Shown here piece by piece: positions 1 to 5,803 of a DNA stretch of 10,584 nt. The DNA is taken from assembly GCA_023419055.1 (NCBI GenBank), contig JAEZYO010000236.1, positions 1 through 10,584 on the forward strand, written 5' to 3'. Each line of letters begins with the position of its first letter. Position 1 is the first letter of the stretch. Source of the DNA: Pseudomonadota bacterium (GTDB taxonomy: Bacteria; Myxococcota; Polyangia; Polyangiales; Polyangiaceae). Both the position numbers and the translations under genes were made by a program. Under the pieces are notes generated by a model. The model made no database searches and was not told where the DNA came from. It saw only the letters and a list, made by a program, of their open reading frames with translations.

Positions 1-192
1 TACGCGATGAGCGCGCAGCAGACTCTCGGGGGTGACGGCATGACCTGGACGGCCATCGCGCACACCCTGGCCGCGGTGAGTGAGCCTCGCGTCCCTCGCT
101 ACGCGCCGCGTTTCCCCGGCGGCGTCACCCCTTCGTCGCCGCGTTCGGTCCCCTCTCCGATTTCGACCCCGAGCTCACGCATCGAGCGCTGA
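1..192 (+). CDS. 3' end of an unidentified gene upstream of uxaA (partial)
   Basis: Frame 1 is open from the left edge to a TGA at 190-192, so this would be the last 63 codons of a gene that starts outside the window. The first 35 or so residues (including TLGGDGMTWTAIAHTLAAV) look like ordinary protein with G/C-rich third positions. The last 28 residues are rich in Pro, Ser and Arg and look like low-complexity tail or a shadow frame. From about 84 to 209 another frame (TGA at 207-209) reads FVAAFGPLSDFDPELTHRAL, which is also protein-like, so a frameshift near 85-110 is possible. The stop lies 10 bp before the proposed uxaA start, which fits an operon with the altronate dehydratase. I do not recognise the family. 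A role in sugar-acid use is a guess from position only. Confidence 0.45.
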   Translation, partial: YAMSAQQTLGGDGMTWTAIAHTLAAVSEPRVPRYAPRFPGGVTPSSPRSVPSPISTPSSRIER

Positions 193-202
193 GCTCAAAG
201 CC

Positions 203-1756
203 TTGTTGATCCCGGATCGACGGCTGAACCTCTCGCGACGCGCCCCGGCGCTCAGGCTCGGGGCGTCCGACAACGTGGTCGTGGCGCGAGTCGATCTGAC
301 AGCCGGCCGCGAGCTCACCGAGGAACGCCTCGTCTGCCGCGCCGCCATTCCGATCGGGCACAAGGTGGCGACGAAAGCGCTCGGCCCTGGCGAGCCCATC
401 GTGAAGTACGGGCAGGTCATCGGCTTCGCCAAGGAGCCGATACAGCCCGGAGATCACGTGCACCTCCACAACTGCGAGATGGGGCGGCTCTCGCTTTCGC
501 ACGACTTCTGCGCCGGTCGCCGCCCGACCGACTACGTGCCCGAGAGCGAGCGAGCCACCTTCCTCGGCATCCGACGGTCGGATGCTCGCGTCGCCACCCG
601 AAACTTCATCGGGATCCTGACGACGGTGAACTGTTCGGCGACGGTGGCGCGCGCGGTCGCCGATCGCTTCAAAGGGGACGCGCTCGCCGCGTACCGCAAC
701 GTCGACGGCGTCGCGGCGTTCACGCACGCCTCGGGCTGCGGCATGGACAACGGCGGCGAAGGGATGCGCCTGCTTCAACGCACCATCGCCGGCTACGCGC
801 GGCATCCCAACTTCGCGGGGTTATTGGTGATCGGCCTCGGCTGCGAGGGCAACCAGCCCGACGCTCTGGCTGAAAAATGGGGCCTTTCACCCGGCCCCCT
901 CCTCCGCGTGCTCACCATTCAGGAAACCGGTGGTACGCGGGCCACCATCGAGCGCGCGACCGAGTTGGTCAGGGAAATGCTCCCGCACGCGAACCGCGTG
1001 GAGCGCACGCGGCTGCCCGCGAGCGAGCTCACGCTGGCGCTCCAGTGCGGCGGCTCGGACGGCTACTCCGGCGTCACGGCGAACCCGGCTCTCGGCGCCG
1101 CGGTGGACCTCTTGGTGCGCCACGGCGGGACCGCCATTCTCAGTGAGACTCCGGAAATTTACGGCGCCGAGCACCTGCTCACGCGCCGCGCGGAGTCGCC
1201 GGAGGTGGCGGAGAAGCTGCTCGCCCGGCTGCGCTTCTGGGAGGACTACACGGCGCGCAACCACGGCGAGATGAACAACAACCCCTCGCCCGGCAACAAG
1301 GCGGGCGGCATCACGACCATCCTCGAGAAGTCGCTCGGCGCCGCGGCCAAGGGTGGCAGCACGAACCTAGTGGACGTCTACGAGTACGCCGAGCCCATCA
1401 CCAGGAAGGGTTTCGTGTTCATGGACTCGCCCGGCTACGATCCGTGCTCGGCAACGGGGCAAGTAGCGAGCGGCGCGAACGTCATGTGCTTCACCACCGG
1501 GCGCGGCTCGGTCTTCGGGTGCCGCCCGGTGCCGAGCCTCAAGCTCGCCACGAACACGCCCGTCTTCGAGCGTCTGCGCGAGGACATGGACATCAACTGC
1601 GGCTCCATCGCCGACGGCGAGGTGGACGTCCAGGAGATGGGCCGGCGCATCTTCGAGCTCGTGCTCGAGACTGCGTCCGGGAAGCCGAGCAAGAGCGAAG
1701 AGCTCGGCTTCGGCGAGAACGAGTTCGTGCCCTGGCAGATCGGCGCGGTGATGTGA
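203..1756 (+). CDS. uxaA: Altronate dehydratase, UxaA/GarD family
   Basis: Predicted cytoplasmic dehydratase that converts D-altronate to 2-keto-3-deoxygluconate in galacturonate breakdown; family members act on related aldonates or aldarates, so the exact substrate is unproven. With TTG at 203 the product has 517 residues, close to the usual length of about 500. An N-terminal SAF domain (about 18-95, ending in HVHLHN at 86-90) is followed by the UxaA/GarD body. Motifs seen: ATRNFIGILTTVNCSATVAR (131-150), THASGCGM (174-181), GLGCEGNQ (211-218), QCGGSDGYSGVTANPALG (281-298), ETPEIYGAEHL (315-325), NNNPSPGNKAGG (358-369) and GRGSVFGCRP (433-442). The E. coli UxaA N-terminus aligns with APALRLGASDNVVVA, which argues for TTG 203 or TTG 206; GTG at 80 would add an Arg-rich stretch that overlaps the upstream gene. 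No strong ribosome binding site precedes either TTG. The gene is convergent with the lipoprotein gene. Confidence 0.92.
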   Translation: MLIPDRRLNLSRRAPALRLGASDNVVVARVDLTAGRELTEERLVCRAAIPIGHKVATKALGPGEPIVKYGQVIGFAKEPIQPGDHVHLHNCEMGRLSLSHDFCAGRRPTDYVPESERATFLGIRRSDARVATRNFIGILTTVNCSATVARAVADRFKGDALAAYRNVDGVAAFTHASGCGMDNGGEGMRLLQRTIAGYARHPNFAGLLVIGLGCEGNQPDALAEKWGLSPGPLLRVLTIQETGGTRATIERATELVREMLPHANRVERTRLPASELTLALQCGGSDGYSGVTANPALGAAVDLLVRHGGTAILSETPEIYGAEHLLTRRAESPEVAEKLLARLRFWEDYTARNHGEMNNNPSPGNKAGGITTILEKSLGAAAKGGSTNLVDVYEYAEPITRKGFVFMDSPGYDPCSATGQVASGANVMCFTTGRGSVFGCRPVPSLKLATNTPVFERLREDMDINCGSIADGEVDVQEMGRRIFELVLETASGKPSKSEELGFGENEFVPWQIGAVM

Positions 1757-1779
1757 GCGGGGCTCCCCGCCACGCTCAC
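1753..1779. terminator. Shared hairpin spanning both convergent stop codons
   Basis: GTGAGCG (1753-1759) pairs with CGCTCAC (1773-1779), a perfect 7-bp stem, and the inner bases can form the alternative tight palindrome GCGGGGCTCCCCGC (1757-1770). A further overlapping pair is CCCCGCC (1765-1771) with GGCGGGG (1785-1791). The TGA of the altronate dehydratase gene (1754-1756) lies in the left arm and the minus-strand TGA of the lipoprotein gene (1776-1778) in the right arm. It probably ends or protects transcripts from both sides. There is no T-tract, so classic intrinsic termination is uncertain. Confidence 0.55.
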
Positions 1780-2822
1780 GGCGCGGCGGGGCAATGGATC
1801 TGCTCGGTGCCGAGCGCGACGTCGTCGATGTAGACGGTTCGCGCCGGATCGTTCTGATAGAGCTCGAGCCCGAGCGAGACCTTGTCGAACTCCGGGAAGT
1901 TCCACTTCCCCATCGTGCCGTCCGAGATGCACCCGTCTCCGTTTCCCGGAGGATCATTGGCGTTCTGCACGGTCAGATCGTTGACCTGAGTGCCGTTCAG
2001 GTAGAACTTCATCGTGTCGGTCGCGGCGTCGAACTGCCACTCCATGCACGCCCATTCTCCGGTCGGCATGGCCTGCTGCGAGTGGTGCCAGCAATCCGAT
2101 GAGGTGCCGCCCTGCGTCTCGTAGTTGGCCATCAGTCGCCCCATTTGCTGGCCACCGTAGCGAATGAGCGCGCGGTAGCTTTCGCCGGCCACGGCGCCCT
2201 GGCCCTCGATGTTGGTCCAGTGCACGCCGCTGTCGGGCGCGGCCGCGGTCTTGATCATCATACGGCCCCACAGCATGTCTTTTGCCGCGGGGAAGAGCGG
2301 TGCACCCTCGGTGACGAAGAAGGCCCGCTTGTAGCCCGGGTTCCCGTCGAGCGTGACCTTGACGGATTTCGCGCCGCTGAAGGCCTCCTCACCGGTGATG
2401 ACGACGCCGCCGTGATCGTCGACGTTCTTCGTCCAAGGAGCGCCCGGATCCTGATCCAGCGTGTCGTCCTCGAAATCGTCGCAGATGAGCGCGCTGCCGC
2501 AGCCGCCGGAACCGCCGCTCCCACCCGCGCCCGCGCTGCCTGCGCTGCCGCTGCTTCCAGCGGTGCCCGCGCTGCCGCCGCTTTCACCCGTACCGCCGCT
2601 CCCACCCGCGCCCGCGCTACCCGCGCTGCCGCCAGCAGAGCCGCCGGCCCCCGCGCCGGACGAGCCTGCCGCAGCACCACCTGATCCGCCGGGGGCGCCG
2701 CCGGACGTGCCGCCCGCCCCGCCGCTTTGAGGCCGCTCGGAGCCGGGGTCCGAACTGCAGGAAAGGAGCGTCGACGCCGTGAAGAGCGCGAAACCGGTCG
2801 CAGTAAGCTGAAGTCGATTCAT
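1776..2822 (-). CDS. Lipoprotein with Gly/Ser linker and Cip1/polysaccharide-lyase-like domain
   Basis: A 348-residue predicted surface lipoprotein. Residues 1-21 form a signal peptide with lipobox LLSC (lipidated Cys22). Residues 34-107 are almost only Gly, Ser, Ala and Thr, a spacer common in myxobacterial lipoproteins. From Cys108 on lies a globular, Trp- and Gly-rich domain opening with ICDDFED and containing MLWGRMMIKT (183-192), HWTNIEGQG (201-209), CWHHSQQAMPTGEWACMEW (244-262), KFYLNGTQV (272-280) and a C-terminal VYIDDVALG (330-338). These resemble the concanavalin-like beta-jelly-roll of the fungal Cip1 core and its bacterial relatives, which are structurally linked to glucuronan and alginate lyases. 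Cys108/114, 244/259 and 298/344 could form disulfides. The start ATG overlaps the stop of the upstream ROK kinase gene as ATGA (2819-2822), so translation is probably coupled. Binding or cleavage of an acidic polysaccharide is inferred, and a purely carbohydrate-binding role is equally possible. Confidence 0.85.
   Translation of the reverse strand: MNRLQLTATGFALFTASTLLSCSSDPGSERPQSGGAGGTSGGAPGGSGGAAAGSSGAGAGGSAGGSAGSAGAGGSGGTGESGGSAGTAGSSGSAGSAGAGGSGGSGGCGSALICDDFEDDTLDQDPGAPWTKNVDDHGGVVITGEEAFSGAKSVKVTLDGNPGYKRAFFVTEGAPLFPAAKDMLWGRMMIKTAAAPDSGVHWTNIEGQGAVAGESYRALIRYGGQQMGRLMANYETQGGTSSDCWHHSQQAMPTGEWACMEWQFDAATDTMKFYLNGTQVNDLTVQNANDPPGNGDGCISDGTMGKWNFPEFDKVSLGLELYQNDPARTVYIDDVALGTEQIHCPAAP
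2511..2631. repeat. In-frame 40-bp direct repeat in the lipoprotein linker
   Basis: The 40 bases at 2511-2550 recur at 2592-2631 with two mismatches. The copies start 81 bp apart (27 codons), so the repeat is in frame and encodes two copies of a Gly/Ser/Ala stretch ending in AGAGGSGG. It shows that the linker can lengthen or shorten by recombination without breaking the frame. Confidence 0.8.
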
Positions 2823-3829
2823 CGAGTAAAATCGCCCATTTCGTCGAGTAAGGCCGCGCCGAGCACGCCCGCGGAGTCGCCGAGCTCGTGTTTCATGATC
2901 GGGGTCAGGAGCTCGTCGTTGAACACGTACTTTCTCACGCGTTCCACCCCCTCGGTATAGAGAAAGGGTAGATTCGAAACTCCGCCGCCGAGCACGACCG
3001 CGCTCGGATCGAGGATATCGATCACGTTCGACAGCCCACGGCCGAAAGCTTCGAGCAGCTCGTCGATCACGCCTGCCGCGTGCTCGTCCGAATCCCGCCG
3101 CGTCACGATCTCGGAGAGCTTCCGGAACCCACCGCTCCTTCGCTGGTACTCTTCTTCAGCGCCGCCGCCGCTGATGTAAAGCTCCAGGCAGCCCATCTTT
3201 CCACAGGAACAGACACGGCGCTCCGTGAGCCCGGTGCCCTGACTCGGGGCGCCCGAGAACTGCTCGGGCCGGCGCCACGGCCCGACGGCGTGATGCCCCC
3301 ACTCGCCGCCCAAGCCCTGAATGCCGCCCCATATGTGTCCGCGCAGCACGACTCCTCCCCCACAGCCAGTGCCCATGATGACGCCGAACACGACGCCGTC
3401 GAGGTAGGTGCGAGCCGCTCCGAAGCGCGCCTCGGCGATCGCGAAGCAATTGGCGTCGTTCTCGAAGGCGACATTTTGCCCCAACCGTCCGCTGAGATCC
3501 TGACGGAAGGGTTTGTCGTTCAGGCACTGCGTGTTCGAGTTCTTCACGAGGCCCGTGCGACGACTCACCGAGCCCGGCATGCCGACGCCGATCGGGACCT
3601 TCTTGCCGTCGATTCCGGCTTCGCGCTGCACGGTCTCGATGAGACCGATGGTCGACTCGAGGATGGCCTCGTAGCCGCGCTCGCGCAGAGTAGGGATGCG
3701 CTGCCGCGAAAGCACGTCGAACGCGTCGCTCGCGTGCTCCACCTTCACTTCGCGCGACTTGCGTCGCACCACGGCGGCCTCGATCTTCGTGCCGCCCATG
3801 TCTACTCCCACAGAAACGACTTCGCTCAT
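2819..3829 (-). CDS. ROK-family sugar kinase
   Basis: Predicted cytoplasmic ATP-dependent sugar kinase of the ROK family (fructokinase, glucokinase and N-acetylhexosamine kinase types); 336 residues, somewhat longer than the usual 300-320. Seen in order: phosphate-binding loop DMGGTK (10-15), GVGMPGSV (81-88), catalytic ENDANCFAIAE with Asp125 as base (123-133), GTGCGGG (153-159), the ROK signature EWGHH (176-180), zinc motif CSCGKMGC (Cys207, 209, 214, with a His at 179 or 180) and adenosine-side VVLGGGVSN (278-286). About 20 residues lie between the EWGHH motif and the zinc cysteines, a little more than in E. coli Mak. There is no N-terminal helix-turn-helix, so this is a kinase and not a ROK repressor. 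It precedes and overlaps the lipoprotein gene (ATGA), and sits 88 bp after the sigma54 activator gene. AAGG two bases before the ATG is a poor ribosome binding site. The substrate cannot be read from the sequence. Confidence 0.93.
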   Translation of the reverse strand: MSEVVSVGVDMGGTKIEAAVVRRKSREVKVEHASDAFDVLSRQRIPTLRERGYEAILESTIGLIETVQREAGIDGKKVPIGVGMPGSVSRRTGLVKNSNTQCLNDKPFRQDLSGRLGQNVAFENDANCFAIAEARFGAARTYLDGVVFGVIMGTGCGGGVVLRGHIWGGIQGLGGEWGHHAVGPWRRPEQFSGAPSQGTGLTERRVCSCGKMGCLELYISGGGAEEEYQRRSGGFRKLSEIVTRRDSDEHAAGVIDELLEAFGRGLSNVIDILDPSAVVLGGGVSNLPFLYTEGVERVRKYVFNDELLTPIMKHELGDSAGVLGAALLDEMGDFTR

Positions 3830-3870
3830 GGCCTTACGTCCAGATCCGGAGGGCCGGGGAGCTTAGTCGC

Positions 3871-3902
3871 AATCGAGCCGAGAGCCAGCGCTCGGCCCGA
3901 TT
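3871..3902 (-). terminator. 12-bp hairpin between regulator and kinase genes
   Basis: On the minus-strand transcript a 12-bp stem with one G-U pair closes an 8-base loop (arms 3871-3882 and 3891-3902). It begins 15 bases after the TAA of the NtrC-type gene and 42 bases before the ROK kinase start. No T-tract follows. It could end the regulator transcript, attenuate read-through, or mark an RNA processing point within an operon. Confidence 0.5.
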
Positions 3903-3917
3903 CGCGCGAGAGGGCGG

Positions 3918-5429
3918 TTATTCCCCGGGCGGCGGGGGGCTCGCGTGCGACATGGCGGCGTCGGGCGCCGAATCCGCCTCGAAGTCGGATTCATCGTGCC
4001 CGCCCCCCTTCAGACGCTCGAGCTTGCGGTAGAGGGTGCGGCGGTCGAATCCGAGGACCTTGGCCGCGAGCGTCTTGTTCCCGCGTACCGCCGTCAGCAC
4101 CTTCTGCAGATAGCGCTCCTCGACGAGGTGCATCGGGGGGAGCTCGTTCGGATCATGGCTCGTCGAGAAGACCTCGCGCTCACGATGACCGCGGAGCTTC
4201 GACGGAAGGTCGTCGACGGTCAGCTCGTCGAACTGCGCGAGCGCCACGGCGCGCTCGATGCAGTTCTCGAGCTCTCGAATGTTTCCGGGCCACTCGTAGT
4301 TGAGGAGCAGCTCGGCCACGGGTTGCCCGAACCCGCGCACCGGCTTGTGCGAGCGCTGCGCCGCGACCATGAGGAAATGCTGTGCGAGGGGCAAGATGTC
4401 TTCACGCCGCGCGCGGAGCGGCGGCATGTCGATGCGCACCACGTTGATGCGGTAAAAGAGGTCCTCACGGAAGGCACGCGCCTGCACGGCCTTCTCCAGG
4501 TCGTGGTTCGTCGCGGCGAGGATGCGCGCGTCGAAGGGGATCTCTTCGGAGCCCCCCACCGGCCGCACCTTCCGCTCCTGCAGCACGCGCAAGAGCTTGG
4601 CCTGCATGCCGAGCGGCATGTCGCCGATTTCGTCCAGGAACAGCGTGCCCTTGTTGGCCTCCACGAAGAGGCCTGCCCGCGGAGCGCGCGCGTCCGTGAA
4701 CGCTCCCTTCACGTGACCGAAAAGCTCGCTCTCGAGCAGGGTCTCCGGCACCGCCGCGCAGTTGATGGCCAAAAATGGGCCCTTGCGACCGCTCTTTTCG
4801 TGCAGCTGACGAGCGATCACCTCCTTGCCCGTGCCGCTCTCTCCGGTGATGAGCACGCTCGTGTCGCTGCTGGCGACGCGACTCACGAGATCCGCCACGC
4901 GACGCATCTCCCGGCTGTTCCCGGCCACGCTCGGGAGACGCCGCTCTTCGACGCGGCGACGCAGATCGCTGAGCTCGTCGACCATCAAGCCGTGACGCAC
5001 CGCGCGCTCCAGGATCAGCATGAGCACGTCGTTCGAGATCGGCTTGGTGACGAAGTCGAACGCGCCCGCTCGCAGCGCCTGGACGGCGACATCCATGCTT
5101 CCGAAGCCGGTCATCACGACCACGAGCAGGTCGGGGCGCTTCGCCAGCGCGGCCCGGCAGAGCTCGATGCCGTTCATGCTGTCCATCTGAATGTCGGCGA
5201 GCATGACCTTGTACTCGGGCTGCGTGATCAGCCGGAGCGCTTCATCGGGGTCACCGGTGCTCGTCACGGCGTAGGAGCGTCCCCCCAGGGCTGCTTCGGC
5301 CATGGCGCACATGTCCTTGTCGTCGTCCACCACGAGCACACGAGGCTGCTTGCCGGAGCGAGGCGTGTCGGAGCGAGCCGCGTCGGGTCGTGAGTCGGGT
5401 GTGGGGCTAGTTCCGTTGACGTGTGACAT
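3918..5429 (-). CDS. NtrC-family sigma54-dependent response regulator
   Basis: A 503-residue two-component activator. After a 29-residue Pro/Ser-rich lead comes a receiver domain (about 30-145) with acid pocket Asp35-37, phospho-acceptor Asp79 (LADIQMD), Thr107 and Lys129 (FVTKP). The AAA+ sigma54-interaction domain (about 166-395) has Walker A GESGTGKE (196-203), loop ELFGHVKGAFTDA (235-247), Walker B GTLFLDEIGD (261-270) and WPGNIRELENC (380-390). A Fis-type helix-turn-helix lies at about 435-473, ending TLYRKLERL, followed by an acidic, disordered-looking tail. It should activate sigma54 promoters by ATP hydrolysis once phosphorylated. The sigma54 contact loop reads GAFTDA, not the canonical GAFTGA. 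No histidine kinase is in the window, so it is an orphan here. The kinase and lipoprotein genes downstream on the same strand are plausible targets or co-transcribed genes. ATG at 5429 lacks a clear ribosome binding site; GTG codons at residue 31 would cut into the receiver fold and are unlikely. Confidence 0.96.
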   Translation of the reverse strand: MSHVNGTSPTPDSRPDAARSDTPRSGKQPRVLVVDDDKDMCAMAEAALGGRSYAVTSTGDPDEALRLITQPEYKVMLADIQMDSMNGIELCRAALAKRPDLLVVVMTGFGSMDVAVQALRAGAFDFVTKPISNDVLMLILERAVRHGLMVDELSDLRRRVEERRLPSVAGNSREMRRVADLVSRVASSDTSVLITGESGTGKEVIARQLHEKSGRKGPFLAINCAAVPETLLESELFGHVKGAFTDARAPRAGLFVEANKGTLFLDEIGDMPLGMQAKLLRVLQERKVRPVGGSEEIPFDARILAATNHDLEKAVQARAFREDLFYRINVVRIDMPPLRARREDILPLAQHFLMVAAQRSHKPVRGFGQPVAELLLNYEWPGNIRELENCIERAVALAQFDELTVDDLPSKLRGHREREVFSTSHDPNELPPMHLVEERYLQKVLTAVRGNKTLAAKVLGFDRRTLYRKLERLKGGGHDESDFEADSAPDAAMSHASPPPPGE

Positions 5430-5443
5430 CGCCGCCGCGGTGT

Positions 5444-5459
5444 AGCAAGCGACGGGCCA
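5444..5459 (-). promoter_or_regulatory. Putative sigma54 (-24/-12) promoter for the NtrC-type gene
   Basis: Read on the minus strand the site is TGGCCCGTCGCTTGCT. It matches the sigma54 consensus TGGCACGNNNNTTGCW at every fixed position but one (C for A), with the exact spacing between GG and GC. Transcription would start near 5433, only about 4 bases before the ATG, giving an almost leaderless mRNA. The regulator downstream is itself a sigma54 activator, so autoregulation is likely. The site is found by eye only. Confidence 0.6.
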
Positions 5460-5470
5460 GGCCGGATCGC

Positions 5471-5526
5471 CGCAAAATTGCGAACTCTGGCGAGGCTCTC
5501 ACCCCCGTGAGTGCGGCATTTCGCAC
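5471..5526. promoter_or_regulatory. Cluster of short inverted repeats upstream of the sigma54 promoter
   Basis: Three perfect 5-bp-arm inverted repeats follow one another: CGCAA-AA-TTGCG (5471-5482), CTCAC-CCCC-GTGAG (5498-5511) and GTGCG-GCATTT-CGCAC (5511-5526). Relative to the predicted start they lie about 40 to 95 bp upstream, where enhancer sites for an NtrC-type activator or operators could sit. Arms this short can arise by chance in GC-rich DNA, so each one alone is weak. Confidence 0.35.
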
Positions 5527-5677
5527 CGTGTGCTGAAAAAACCGTGGCAGACGTGCTTAACGGAAAGGTCGCTTCCCGTCGCCGTTGCCGGGCGGCGCTG
5601 CGAACGCGCCCCGGAATGACGAGACGACGCGCCACGAGACCCTCCGCGCAGCGACTCGAGCAGAGCCAGAGAGATGC

Positions 5678-5691
5678 GACTAAATTTAGTC
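5678..5691. promoter_or_regulatory. 14-bp AT-rich perfect palindrome, candidate operator
   Basis: GACTAAATTTAGTC is a perfect 14-bp palindrome with an AT-rich core in otherwise very GC-rich DNA. It lies about 250 bp upstream of the predicted start of the activator gene and 113 bp before the plus-strand gene. A partial half-site, ACTAAA, recurs at 5795-5800 just before that gene. A dimeric regulator could bind here. No family can be named. Confidence 0.45.
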
Positions 5692-5803
5692 CGTCGCGAG
5701 CGCGCGTCGCTCGACGCCGCGCCGAAACTCGCGCGGACCGCCACGCATTCGGCGCAGCGATTTCCCCGGGCACGAAACGTGACTTCTCGGCCAAACTAAA
5801 GTC

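Larger units (their letters stand above)
5430..5803. other. Divergent intergenic region, regulatory
   Basis: This 374-bp spacer lies between the minus-strand sigma54 activator and the plus-strand M50-like gene. Short open frames here are Arg/Ser-rich and show no recognisable protein, so I read it as non-coding. It holds a sigma54-type promoter facing left, three short inverted repeats within 85 bp of it, and an AT-rich palindrome nearer the plus-strand gene. No convincing sigma70-type promoter was found for the plus-strand gene. Confidence 0.7.

Noticed and set aside
80..202. Longer uxaA beginning at GTG 80
   Set aside because: The added 41 residues are Arg/Ser/Pro-rich, overlap the upstream gene and lie beyond the normal N-terminus of the family.
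2461..2730. Pro-rich plus-strand frame opposite the lipoprotein linker
   Set aside because: Pro/Ala repeats are simply the reverse of Gly/Ser/Ala codons of the linker.
3080..4303. Plus-strand open frame of 407 codons opposite the ROK kinase gene
   Set aside because: Spans two real minus-strand genes and their spacer; composition is that of a shadow frame.
3945..5393. Plus-strand open frame of 482 codons opposite the NtrC-type gene
   Set aside because: Arg/His-rich antisense shadow with no domain; the minus-strand gene has all family motifs.
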